23,531 nucleotides of DNA from NCBI GenBank assembly GCA_001942045.1, contig MSTD01000069.1, positions 1 through 23,531 of the forward strand, in the 5' to 3' direction. Positions 7,601 through 14,434 of the stretch are shown one piece after another. A program made the translations under genes and the position numbers. The notes beneath the pieces were generated by a model, which was not told the origin of the DNA, ran no database searches, and was given only the letters and a program-made list of their open reading frames with translations. Within the stretch, counting starts at the first letter, position 1. Each line of letters opens with the position of its first letter. Source of the stretch: Mycolicibacterium porcinum (GTDB taxonomy: Bacteria; Actinomycetota; Actinomycetes; Mycobacteriales; Mycobacteriaceae).

Positions 7601-8655
7601 CCGTTACGAACCGCCAATTCCCGCAGCACCAGATCCGTTGCGTCCCAATCCATGCACTTATCGGTGACCGACTGGCCGTAGGTCAGCGGACGGGCGTCGG
7701 GCGACTGGGCACCGGCGATCAGGAAGCTCTCCAGCATCACCCCGCTGATCGGCAATCCGTCACGTACCAACTGGGCCACCTCGGCGGCCACCGACGCCTG
7801 GCGGATGTGGTCCTTGCCGGAATTGGCGTGGCTGCAATCGATCACGACCCGACCGGGAAGCCCGGCAGCGGTCAGCTTGGCGGCGGCATCGGCCACCGCG
7901 TCGGCCCCGTAGTTCGGTCCGTCGGTCCCGCCGCGCAGGATCACGTGGCAGTCCTCGTTGCCTTCGGTACTCACCACCGCGCCGCGGCCCATGTCGTCCA
8001 TACCGAAGAAGACATGCTCGGCCGCAGCGGCTTTCACGCCGTCGACCGCGACCTGGATGTTGCCGTCGGTGCCGTTCTTGAACCCGACCGGCATTGACAG
8101 TCCCGACGCCAGCTGACGGTGCACCTGCGACTCGGTGGTGCGGGCGCCGATCGCGCCCCAGGCGACGGCGTCGGCGATGTACTGCGGGCTGGTCGGCTCC
8201 AGGAACTCACACCCGACCGGCAGGCCGATGTCGATGATGTCGAGCAGCAGTTGACGGGCCACCCGCAGGCCACGCGCGACATCGTAGGTGCCGTCCATGC
8301 CCGGATCGTTGATCAGGCCCTTCCACCCGATGGTGGTGCGCGGCTTCTCGAAGTACACCCGCATCACGATCTTGAGCTGGTCTTTGAGCTCATCGGCCAC
8401 CTTGACCAACCGGCTGGCGTATTCCAGCGCAGCCGCGGGGTCATGCACCGAACAGGGGCCGACGACCACGAGCAGCCGGTCGTCCCGACCGGCCAGGATG
8501 TCGGCGATCTCGTCGCGGTCTCGGGACACCCGCTCGGCGCGGCGCTCCCCCAACGGGAACTCGGTCAACACATCGTGCGGGCTGGGGATCGCGCTGAAAC
8601 TGCGGACCCGTCGGTCCGATGTGGCGGGGGCGTTGGCGATCTGCGCCAAATTCAT
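7597..8655 (-). CDS. aroF: 3-deoxy-7-phosphoheptulonate (DAHP) synthase, class I
   Basis: This 352-residue enzyme condenses phosphoenolpyruvate and erythrose 4-phosphate, the first step of the shikimate pathway to Phe, Tyr and Trp. The class I (AroF/G/H) motifs are all present: VVGPCSVHDP, MRVYFEKPRTTIGWKG, GARTTESQVHR, KNGTDG and DCSHANSGKDH. The length matches the family. Slow-growing mycobacteria such as M. tuberculosis rely on a class II enzyme (AroG), so a class I enzyme is probably an additional, separately regulated isozyme. The ATG is at 8655, with AGGAAGG upstream placed inside a hairpin. A leader peptide rich in aromatic residues and an attenuator-like terminator precede it. The gene symbol follows usage for this class; feedback specificity (Tyr or Phe) cannot be read from the sequence. 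Confidence 0.95.
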   Translation of the reverse strand: MNLAQIANAPATSDRRVRSFSAIPSPHDVLTEFPLGERRAERVSRDRDEIADILAGRDDRLLVVVGPCSVHDPAAALEYASRLVKVADELKDQLKIVMRVYFEKPRTTIGWKGLINDPGMDGTYDVARGLRVARQLLLDIIDIGLPVGCEFLEPTSPQYIADAVAWGAIGARTTESQVHRQLASGLSMPVGFKNGTDGNIQVAVDGVKAAAAEHVFFGMDDMGRGAVVSTEGNEDCHVILRGGTDGPNYGADAVADAAAKLTAAGLPGRVVIDCSHANSGKDHIRQASVAAEVAQLVRDGLPISGVMLESFLIAGAQSPDARPLTYGQSVTDKCMDWDATDLVLRELAVRNG

Positions 8656-8659
8656 TTTT

Positions 8660-8687
8660 CAGGTGCCTTCCTGGTGGTGGGCACCTG
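8660..8687 (-). promoter_or_regulatory. Hairpin holding the aroF Shine-Dalgarno
   Basis: On the minus strand, CAGGTGCC and GGCACCTG form a perfect 8-bp stem with a 12-nt loop (CACCACCAGGAA). The ribosome-binding sequence AGGAAGG straddles the loop and 3' arm, and the aroF ATG follows 4 nt after the stem. Folding could limit initiation or require unfolding. It could also simply be a chance structure in GC-rich DNA. Confidence 0.4.
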
Positions 8688-8707
8688 CGAGAGTTCCGGC
8701 GCCCTGT

Positions 8708-8740
8708 AACGACGAAAGGCAGCGACCGATGGTCACTGCC
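8708..8740 (-). terminator. Attenuator terminator in the aroF leader
   Basis: On the minus strand, GGCAGTGACC-ATC-GGTCGCTGCC folds into a 10-bp stem with one G-U pair and a 3-nt loop (8740-8718). It is followed by TTTCGTCGTT (8717-8708), a modest U-rich tail. It lies between the leader peptide stop and aroF, as expected for a transcription attenuator. Its 3' arm can pair instead with the leader hairpin's 3' arm. Confidence 0.62.
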
Positions 8741-8762
8741 TGGGCTCCGGGTGGATGCGTGC

Positions 8763-8837
8763 TTAGTGCTGCGCTTTATCGGCTCCGCCCGGAGCCTCGA
8801 TAAAGCGCCAATAGCCGGCACACACACCGATAGTCAC
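8763..8837 (-). CDS. Aromatic leader peptide of the aroF attenuator
   Basis: A 24-codon frame runs from GTG (8837-8835) to TAA (8765-8763). It starts V-T-I-G-V-C-A-G and then reads Y9-W10-R11-F12, so codons for all three aromatic amino acids fall within four positions. The 5' arm of a strong hairpin overlaps the Arg and Phe codons. The start is supported by TAGCCT (8850-8845) 7 nt upstream with no Shine-Dalgarno, so the leader peptide is probably made from a leaderless mRNA. Its role would be to sense charged aromatic tRNAs: stalling at Tyr/Trp/Phe codons would favour read-through into the DAHP synthase gene. Similar attenuation before an actinobacterial DAHP synthase has been reported in Corynebacterium (from memory). 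Confidence 0.75.
   Translation of the reverse strand: MTIGVCAGYWRFIEAPGGADKAQH
8771..8808 (-). promoter_or_regulatory. Leader hairpin (segments 1 and 2) of the aroF attenuator
   Basis: On the minus strand, GCGCTTTATC-GA-GGCTCC pairs with GGAGCC-GATAAAGCGC around a GGGC loop: 16 base pairs with a 2-nt bulge. The 5' arm overlaps the Arg11-Phe12 codons of the leader peptide and the 3' arm ends just before its stop codon. The 3' arm sequence AAAGCGCAGC can alternatively pair with GCTGCCTTT of the terminator (one bulged C), which would prevent terminator formation. Confidence 0.65.
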
Positions 8838-8844
8838 GTCGGCC

Positions 8845-8875
8845 AGGCTACACGACCGCCGACGCCGGATCACAA
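8845..8875 (-). promoter_or_regulatory. Promoter of the aroF leader transcript
   Basis: On the minus strand, TAGCCT (8850-8845) is a TANNNT -10 ending 7 nt before the leader GTG. TTGTGA (8875-8870) is a possible -35 with a rather long 19-nt spacer. The start site would coincide with the leader peptide's first codon. Confidence 0.5.
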
Positions 8876-8884
8876 CCGGGCAGT

Positions 8885-8903
8885 TCACAAGCGTGGTTTG
8901 TGA
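8885..8903. promoter_or_regulatory. 19-bp inverted repeat, copy A (LysR/aroF divergent region)
   Basis: TCACAA-N7-TTGTGA is a perfect 6-bp inverted repeat. Read on the minus strand it is TCACAAACCACGCTTGTGA, identical at 18 of 19 positions to copy B at 11120-11138. It ends 21 bp before the LysR start codon and is centred about 57 bp upstream of the predicted aroF-leader start site. The arms do not have the T-N11-A spacing of a textbook LysR box. Confidence 0.65.
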
Positions 8904-8924
8904 CCACAACCTACGATCCTGAGC

Positions 8925-9857
8925 ATGCCGCTCAGCCCAAGGATGCCCGAGCTGGCAGCGTTCGAAGTGCTGCTGGCGATCGCGCGCACCGGCAGCCTCG
9001 GAGCCGCCGGCCGCGACCTCGGGCTCACCCAGCAGGCGGTATCTGCGCGCCTGGCGTCGATCGAGGCCCAGACCGGGGTGCGCCTGGTGCAGCGCAGTCC
9101 CCGTGGATCGCGGTTGACCGCGGCCGGCGCGGTGGTCGCGGAGTGGGCCGACCAGTTGCTCGACGTCGCCGGGCGCGTGGACGCGGGGCTGGCCGCGATG
9201 CGTAGCGAAAGCCACAGCCGGATCACCGTGGCGGCCAGCCTCACCATCGCCGAGCAACTCATGCCACGGTGGTTGGTATCGCTGCAGGCCGATGCGACGC
9301 GCCGGGGTGTCACCGCACCACAGGTCATCCTCACTGCGGCCAACAGCGACCAGGTGATCACCGCGGTGCACGACGGTTCGGCCGACCTCGGTTTCATCGA
9401 ATCCCCAGGCGCCCCAGCCGGTTTACACAGCCGGGTGATCGCGCGTGACGAGCTGGTCACCGTGGTGCCGCCGGAGCACAAATGGGCGCGACGATCGGCC
9501 CCGATCAGCCCCGCCGAACTCAACGAGACCGCCCTCGTGTCACGCGAACCAGGTTCGGGCACACGGGAAGCCCTCAGCACTGCACTGCGTTCTGCACTGG
9601 GACCGGCGAGCCGCCAGGCCGACCCGGTGATCGAATTGTCCTCTGCGGCAGCGATGCGCGCCGCGGTGCTGGCCGGAGCCGGGCCTGCGGTGATGAGCAG
9701 GCTGGCCGTCGAGGACGACCTGACCCTGGGCAGACTACGCGAGGTCCCCGTCGTCGGGCTGGATCTGCGTCGCGAGCTGCGCGCGATCTGGTCGGGAGGG
9801 CGCACGCCGCCGGCCGGGGCGGTGCGCGAGCTGCTCAGCCACATCGCGTCGCACTGA
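8925..9857 (+). CDS. LysR-family transcriptional regulator
   Basis: This 310-residue protein has the standard LysR layout. The N-terminal winged helix-turn-helix (about 8-66) includes GSLGAAGRDLGLTQQAVSAR and LASIEAQTGVRLVQRSPRGS. The C-terminal substrate-binding domain (about 93-300) includes ADLGFIESP, TVVPPEHKWA and a conserved SREPGSGTRE. ATG 8925 is chosen because TACGAT (8912-8917) ends 7 nt before it, consistent with a leaderless mRNA; an alternative ATG at 8943 is also possible. It is divergent from the aroF leader and convergent with the TDT transporter. A near-identical inverted repeat occurs at its own promoter and upstream of the transporter, so autoregulation and control of the transporter are likely. 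The effector cannot be inferred. Confidence 0.93.
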   Translation: MPLSPRMPELAAFEVLLAIARTGSLGAAGRDLGLTQQAVSARLASIEAQTGVRLVQRSPRGSRLTAAGAVVAEWADQLLDVAGRVDAGLAAMRSESHSRITVAASLTIAEQLMPRWLVSLQADATRRGVTAPQVILTAANSDQVITAVHDGSADLGFIESPGAPAGLHSRVIARDELVTVVPPEHKWARRSAPISPAELNETALVSREPGSGTREALSTALRSALGPASRQADPVIELSSAAAMRAAVLAGAGPAVMSRLAVEDDLTLGRLREVPVVGLDLRRELRAIWSGGRTPPAGAVRELLSHIASH

Positions 9858-9863
9858 TGTCTC

Positions 9864-9920
9864 CGAGACCGGCGAAATGGTCGCTCCTACCGCGGTTTTA
9901 CAACCATTTCGTCGTTCTCG
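9864..9920. terminator. Bidirectional terminator-like inverted repeat
   Basis: CGAAATGGT (9873-9881) and ACCATTTCG (9903-9911) form a perfect 9-bp stem. Outer arms CGAGA (9864-9868) and TCTCG (9916-9920) extend it across a 4x4 internal loop. It lies between the convergent LysR and transporter stop codons. The loop is large (21 nt) and there is no clear U-tract, so efficiency is uncertain. Confidence 0.45.
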
Positions 9921-9926
9921 GTGTGG

Positions 9927-11063
9927 TCAGCCGCGCAGTAGGCGGCCGGACCGCACACCACGCATCGTGTTGGTGGCGACCGTCGCCCAGGCGCCCAACA
10001 ACAGCACGTACAACGCCACCGCCAGCCAGGAGATGGCCACGGCACCGGTCGCCGCACCCAGCGCCGAGGCGCCCGTCACGCAAGTACCGACCGGGAAGGT
10101 GAAGCTCCACCACGTCAGGCTGAACGACAAACCCCGCCGCGCGGCATGCACCGTCAGTGCGGTCGCGAGGCAGAACACGAACACCCCGAAGCCACCCATC
10201 ACCAGGCCGTAGATGATGCCGAAAGCGTGCAGGGCCGAGACCGTGCCGGCGTCGGCGAGCACCGAACCGGAATGGGCGGCAAGCAGATTGGCGGCGGTGA
10301 TCGACTGGCCGACGACACCGAGCACGATCCACACCGTGGGGATCGCCTGCACTTGGCTGAAGCCGCCGTGCATGAGCCGCGAATACACCATGGTCGTGGT
10401 GATCAGGCCGGCCAGCAGACTCAGACCGAACATGGCGTAGCAGGCCACCAACAAGGTCATCCCGGCCTGCCCCGGCCCGAGGTGCGACAGGAGCAGGGCG
10501 CCGGTGGAGGCTGAGACCATGGGCGACACCACCGGCATCATCCAGGCCGGGACCGCCTCCACGTCGGCGTGATCTGTGCGGGTGATCATCGCGAACGGAA
10601 GCCACAGGGCGACAACCAATCCCAGCGCCGTACCGGCGGCCCACAGCGTCACGTCCAGGGCCAACGCCGCGGACGGACCGATGATCGGAGGGCCGAACAG
10701 CAGCGCCCCGGCACCGACGGTGAGCAGCGCCATGGCCGGCGCCCCGTAGAACTGCCCCACCACGTGATGGGCGGCATAGGCTTTCGCCTGCTCCCGATGC
10801 CGGATCCAGTGCGTGGCGAATGCCGCGGTCAGCACCACCAACACGGTGCCGGCCAGAATCCACACCGCGGTGGCGAATCCGTGTAGGCCCGGCAGCTGCA
10901 GCGGCAGGGTGGCTGCGGCGGTCGCGACGATGCCGGTGCCCATGACCGAGGCGAACCAGTTCGGGGTGATGTGCCGGAACGCCGAACCCGCACTGTCCAA
11001 TTCGGCCAGTAGCGCGGTGTGGAACGGCCTTTCGGCGGTATAGCCGGCTGCGTAAGTGGTCAC
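9927..11063 (-). CDS. TDT-family (TehA/Mae1/SLAC1-like) membrane transporter
   Basis: This 378-residue protein has about ten membrane helices and the family's opening signature FRHITPNWFASVMGTGIVA (about 32-50). Later helices include MALLTVGAGALLFGPP, WAAGTALGLVVALWLPFAM, GTVSALHAFGIIYGLVMGGFG and SLTWWSFTFPVGTCVTGA, where WWSFTFPVG is typical of the family. Members export or import small anions such as C4-dicarboxylates, sulfite or tellurite, and the substrate here cannot be told. The GTG at 11063 has only a crowded Shine-Dalgarno (GGTGAG touching it). It is convergent with the LysR gene, and a copy of the LysR-region inverted repeat lies 57-75 bp upstream of its start, so LysR control is plausible. 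Confidence 0.9.
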   Translation of the reverse strand: MTTYAAGYTAERPFHTALLAELDSAGSAFRHITPNWFASVMGTGIVATAAATLPLQLPGLHGFATAVWILAGTVLVVLTAAFATHWIRHREQAKAYAAHHVVGQFYGAPAMALLTVGAGALLFGPPIIGPSAALALDVTLWAAGTALGLVVALWLPFAMITRTDHADVEAVPAWMMPVVSPMVSASTGALLLSHLGPGQAGMTLLVACYAMFGLSLLAGLITTTMVYSRLMHGGFSQVQAIPTVWIVLGVVGQSITAANLLAAHSGSVLADAGTVSALHAFGIIYGLVMGGFGVFVFCLATALTVHAARRGLSFSLTWWSFTFPVGTCVTGASALGAATGAVAISWLAVALYVLLLGAWATVATNTMRGVRSGRLLRG

Positions 11064-11100
11064 CTCACCAATCGTGGTGGGCCGCTCCGATCACCGGTAG

Positions 11101-11120
11101 ACGCCACGATGTTGTGGCGT
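11101..11120. repeat. Inverted repeat upstream of the TDT transporter
   Basis: ACGCCAC and GTGGCGT are perfect 7-bp arms around a 6-nt spacer, directly abutting copy B of the 19-bp repeat. It could terminate the upstream MFS transcript (no U-tract is seen) or be a second operator. Confidence 0.4.
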
Positions 11121-11138
11121 CACAAACCAGGCTTGTGA
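11120..11138. promoter_or_regulatory. 19-bp inverted repeat, copy B (upstream of TDT transporter)
   Basis: TCACAAACCAGGCTTGTGA differs at one base from the minus-strand reading of copy A at 8885-8903. It lies 57-75 bp before the transporter start and just after the MFS stop codon. This is the position expected for an activator or repressor site serving the transporter. Confidence 0.65.
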
Positions 11139-11139
11139 C

Positions 11140-12393
11140 TCAGACGTAGCGGTTACGGCCGGCTTGCGCACCGGCCACCATCTGCACCAGGTAGACCACC
11201 AGAACCATGACGAACGGCGCGGTCCAGCCCGCGGTCAGGTCATGGAGCAACCCGAACGTGAACGGCCCCACACCGGCCAGCAGGTAGCCGAAGCCCTGCG
11301 CCATCCCGGACAGCCTCGCGGTGTCCTCGGCGTTCCGGGCCCGCAGCGCGATCACGGTGAGCGCCAACGAGAACACGCTCATCCCGATGCCGACGAAGAA
11401 GCTCCACAGCAGCGGCGCCGCGCCCGGATTGACGAGCAGACCGATCATGCCGACCATCCCGACCACCCCGAGGCCGACGATCCACCCGCTCTGGTTCTTC
11501 TGCTTGGCCGCCAGCGGCGGCACGATCAGGCTGATCGGCACCGCGAGGATCGACACCAGCCCGAGCAACAGCCCCGCGTCGGTCTTGCTGACCCCGCTGT
11601 CGATGAACACCTCGGGCAGCCAACCCATCATGATGTAGGCCAGGAACGACTGGCAGCCGAAGAACAACGTGACGGTCCAGGCCAGCGGGCTCCGCAGCAG
11701 GGAGCGTGCGGATCCACCCGTGGCAGCTTCCTCGGTGCGGGCCTGGCTGATACCGCGCGCGCCCACCAGCCAGAACAGCAGCGCGACGACAGCCACCAAG
11801 GCCCAGGAACCCAGCGCCCCGCGCCAGCCGCCGAGCAGAGGCTCCAGCGGCGGGGTGACCGCGGATCCCAGCGCGCCGCCGCCCTGCAGGGCTGCGGTGT
11901 AGACACCGGTCATCAGACCGATCTGGGCCGGGAACGAACCTTTGATGACGACCGGGATGAGCACGTTGACCAGCGCGATGCCTCCGGTGGCCACCAGCGT
12001 CCCGCCGATCACCACATAGGGGCCGTCGAGCACGCGGGTGACCAGGCCGATGCTGAGGATCACCAGGGCGACCGAGATCGCCCGGCCCAACCCGATCCGG
12101 CGGGCCAGCCACGGCGCGGTCAGACCTGCGGCGGCGAAGCACAGCCCGGGCAGAGTGGTCAGGACACCGGCCCACACGGCCGAGGCGCCGAGCGATTCAC
12201 GCATCTCCCCGAGGACGGGCCCGACGCTGGTGATCGCCGGGCGCAGGTTCAGCGCGGTCAGGATCACCGCGACGACCAGGAGGGCGCCGCCTGCCGCCAT
12301 CGTCCCCGGGCGGACCTCTACGGCACCGTCCAGCTCGAGCTCCAGATCGTGCTCGTAACCGTTCAGGGATTCATTGCGCAGGGTCCGACTCAC
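11140..12393 (-). CDS. MFS transporter, CynX/NimT type
   Basis: This protein has 417 residues from GTG 12393. After a polar N-terminus (VSRTLRNESLNGYEHDLELE) come about 12 membrane helices. The first conserved block is ALNLRPAITSVGPVLGEMRE, typical of the CynX/NimT branch (cyanate and 2-nitroimidazole transporters); GVLTTLPGLCFAAAGLTAPW and RIGLGRAI follow. The frame is open upstream to 12654, but that would run through the divergent GntR gene and the residues there look random. CATCAT lies 6 nt before the GTG, compatible with a leaderless start. The 46-bp divergent gap shared with the GntR gene suggests that the regulator controls this transporter. The substrate is unknown. Confidence 0.88.
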   Translation of the reverse strand: MSRTLRNESLNGYEHDLELELDGAVEVRPGTMAAGGALLVVAVILTALNLRPAITSVGPVLGEMRESLGASAVWAGVLTTLPGLCFAAAGLTAPWLARRIGLGRAISVALVILSIGLVTRVLDGPYVVIGGTLVATGGIALVNVLIPVVIKGSFPAQIGLMTGVYTAALQGGGALGSAVTPPLEPLLGGWRGALGSWALVAVVALLFWLVGARGISQARTEEAATGGSARSLLRSPLAWTVTLFFGCQSFLAYIMMGWLPEVFIDSGVSKTDAGLLLGLVSILAVPISLIVPPLAAKQKNQSGWIVGLGVVGMVGMIGLLVNPGAAPLLWSFFVGIGMSVFSLALTVIALRARNAEDTARLSGMAQGFGYLLAGVGPFTFGLLHDLTAGWTAPFVMVLVVYLVQMVAGAQAGRNRYV

Positions 12394-12410
12394 CCGGCTA
12401 TGATGCCATA

Positions 12411-12427
12411 CATCCCATGATTGGATG
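12411..12427. promoter_or_regulatory. Candidate GntR operator
   Basis: CATCC-CATGATT-GGATG is palindromic at 14 of 17 positions. It overlaps a possible -10 (CATGAT, 12416-12421) of the GntR gene and lies within the 46-bp gap between the divergent MFS and GntR starts. It does not closely match the TNGTNNNACNA pattern of some FadR-type operators. Confidence 0.35.
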
Positions 12428-12439
12428 AAAGGACTTTTT

Positions 12440-13102
12440 GTGCCTCTCGCCACAACGCGACGCACGGGCCTGGTCGACCAGGTCATCGAGCAGCTGCGCA
12501 CCCTGGTCACCTCCGGCGAATGGCCGGTCGACAGCCGGATCCCCACCGAGCCCGAACTGGTCGAGGCGCTGGGGGTCGGGCGCAACACGGTGCGTGAGGC
12601 CATCCGGGCGCTGGCACACAACGGCATCTTCGAAGTCCGCCAGGGTGACGGCACCTACGTCCGCGCCACCAGCGAGGTATCGGCAGCGCTGCGCCGGCTG
12701 TGCGGATCCGAGCTGCGCGACGTGTTGCAGGTGCGGCGCTGCCTCGAGGTGGAGGGCGCCCGACTGGCTGCCACCGCGCGCACCGACGAGGACCTGGCCG
12801 AGCTGCGCGCCCTGCTGGCACACACCGACACCACCGACCACGCGCAGTTCACCCACTCCGACACGGAGTTCCACCTGGCGGTGGTGCGCGCGTCGCACAA
12901 CCCGGTGCTGATCGAGATCTACCGCGGGCTTCTCGAGGCGATCACCGCCAGCGTCGCGACCACGAGCGCAGGCCCGGGCGGCATGTTCCCGCACGACGAA
13001 CTGGTCGAGGCGATCGCCGCCGGCGAAGTCGAACGCGCGGGGCGCGAGGCCACGGGCTTTCTCGACGAGCTCCTGGCCCGGATGCCGGCTCCGGACTGCT
13101 GA
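12440..13102 (+). CDS. GntR-family regulator, FadR type
   Basis: This protein has 220 residues from GTG 12440. The N-terminal winged helix is clear (TGLVDQVIEQLRTLVTSGEW, then RIPTEPELVEALGVGRNTVR, then GIFEVRQGDGTYV). The C-terminal all-helical FCD domain is present (VRRCLEVEGARLAA, FHLAVVRASHNPVL, PHDELVEAIAAGE), where D/H residues usually bind a metal. GTG 12440 is preferred because AAAGGA (12428-12433) sits 6 nt upstream; an in-frame ATG at 12425 would add five residues and lacks such a site. It is divergent from the MFS transporter and is its likely regulator. FCD proteins commonly sense small organic acids; the ligand here is unknown. Confidence 0.92.
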   Translation: MPLATTRRTGLVDQVIEQLRTLVTSGEWPVDSRIPTEPELVEALGVGRNTVREAIRALAHNGIFEVRQGDGTYVRATSEVSAALRRLCGSELRDVLQVRRCLEVEGARLAATARTDEDLAELRALLAHTDTTDHAQFTHSDTEFHLAVVRASHNPVLIEIYRGLLEAITASVATTSAGPGGMFPHDELVEAIAAGEVERAGREATGFLDELLARMPAPDC

Positions 13103-13114
13103 CCTTCGACTCAA

Positions 13115-13148
13115 GTCACATAAGTGCGCAACTGCGCACTTATGTGAC
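13115..13148. promoter_or_regulatory. Perfect 34-bp palindrome at the MFS-arsR promoter
   Basis: The arms GTCACATAAGTGCGCA and TGCGCACTTATGTGAC are perfectly complementary around AC (13131-13132). The right end abuts the -10 CATACT (13148-13153), 6 nt before the MFS GTG. The element therefore covers the -35 to -10 region. This is a repressor position fitting the ArsR protein encoded at the end of the operon, whose family binds AT-flanked GCGC-type palindromes. Confidence 0.75.
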
Positions 13149-13159
13149 ATACTGGCGGG

Positions 13160-14434
13160 GTGACGAGCCATCCCCTGCGCATCAGCTTGTTCCGGCGTCT
13201 GTACGCGGCGCAGGTCGTGGCGCTGCTCGGCACCGGTCTACTGACCGTCGCCCTGGGGCTGCTGGCGTACGACATCGCCGGAGACGACGCCGGTGCGGTG
13301 CTCGGAACCGCGCTGGCGATCAAGATGATCGCCTATGTGTGCGTCGCTCCGGTGATGGCTGCGGCCACCTCTCTGCTGCGGCCCCGGTCGGTCCTCGTCG
13401 CGACGGACATCCTGCGGGCCGGCGTCGCCCTCTGCCTACCATTCGTCGAATCCGTCTGGCAGATCTACCTTTTGGTATTTCTACTGCAGGCCGCATCCGC
13501 CACGTTCACACCCGCCTATCAGGCGGTGATCGCATCGGCACTGACCGACGAGCACACCTACACCAGGGCACTGTCGTTGTCCCGCCTCGCCTACGACCTG
13601 GAATCGCTGGCCAGTCCGGTACTCGCGGCCACCCTGCTGACCGTCGTCGGCTACCCCACCCTGTTCCTCGGAACCGTCGCCGGATTCCTGTCCTCGGCTA
13701 CCGCGATCTCGCTGGCCCGCATCCCCCGCACCCCGGAAACCGCGCGTCCGGCTCGGTTTCGCGACCGCACCCTGGCCGGCGTCTGCGTGATGTGGCGCTC
13801 GCCGCAACTGCGGGCCCTGCTGGCACTCAATGTCGTCGTGGCAGCCGCCACCGCGCTCGTGGTGGTCAACACCGTGATCTATGTCCGGCCCCTGCTCGAC
13901 GGTCGGGACAGCGGTCTTGCGTTGGCACTAGCCAGTTTCGGCGGTGGTTCGATGTTGGTCGCGCTGACGTTGCCGCGGCTGCTCAACTCGATCCCCGACC
14001 GCGCGATCATGCTCACCGGCGCAGTCGTCTGCGCCGGGACACTGGGCGCCACAACCGATTTCATCCTTGCCGCACCTTCCGGAGCGTTCGGCTGGATCAC
14101 GCTGTGCACGCTGTGGGCGATCACCGGTGCAGGCACCTCGATGATCAACACACCGTCAGCCCGCCTGCTGCGCCGCAACTCGACCGACCAGAACCGCACC
14201 GAGGTGTTCACCGCACAGTTCTCGCTGTCACACTCCGGGTTCCTGCTCACCTACCCGGTGGCCGGCTGGGTCGGCGCCACGCTCAACCAAGCTATTGCCG
14301 CCCTCCTACTGGCCGCGCTGGCTACACTCGCGACACTGGCGGCAGTCACGACGTGGCCGCGTCACGGGAGGGAGTTCCATGGCACCGCAGCCCGGGAGTC
14401 CATCGTCGCGGCCGCAGGACAGCCTGGTCCATGA
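13160..14434 (+). CDS. MFS efflux transporter, probably metal-linked
   Basis: This 424-residue protein has about 12 membrane helices and begins VTSHPLRISLFRRLYAAQVV, followed by ALLGTGLLTVALGLLAYD. The fold resembles the MFS_3/NreB-like branch of drug and metal exporters (FTPAYQAVIASALTDEHTYT and LSRLAYDLESLASPVLAA are typical). The GTG at 13160 is 6 nt after CATACT, consistent with a leaderless mRNA. The last 56 nt overlap the ArsR gene in another frame, so the two form an operon. Because that ArsR is KmtR-like, nickel or cobalt export is the best guess, but no metal-binding motif in the transporter confirms it. The non-hydrophobic C-terminal tail (PRHGREFHGTAARES...) has unclear function. 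Confidence 0.87.
   Translation: MTSHPLRISLFRRLYAAQVVALLGTGLLTVALGLLAYDIAGDDAGAVLGTALAIKMIAYVCVAPVMAAATSLLRPRSVLVATDILRAGVALCLPFVESVWQIYLLVFLLQAASATFTPAYQAVIASALTDEHTYTRALSLSRLAYDLESLASPVLAATLLTVVGYPTLFLGTVAGFLSSATAISLARIPRTPETARPARFRDRTLAGVCVMWRSPQLRALLALNVVVAAATALVVVNTVIYVRPLLDGRDSGLALALASFGGGSMLVALTLPRLLNSIPDRAIMLTGAVVCAGTLGATTDFILAAPSGAFGWITLCTLWAITGAGTSMINTPSARLLRRNSTDQNRTEVFTAQFSLSHSGFLLTYPVAGWVGATLNQAIAALLLAALATLATLAAVTTWPRHGREFHGTAARESIVAAAGQPGP

Noticed and set aside
8885..8903. CRP-type site reading of TCACAA...TTGTGA
   Set aside because: The CRP motif is TGTGA-N6-TCACA, the opposite arm order; the second copy near the TDT gene points to a local regulator instead.
12394..12654. Extension of the CynX/NimT MFS gene upstream to 12654
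   Set aside because: It would run antisense through the GntR gene, the added residues show no family resemblance, and GTG 12393 sits just before conserved sequence with a possible -10.
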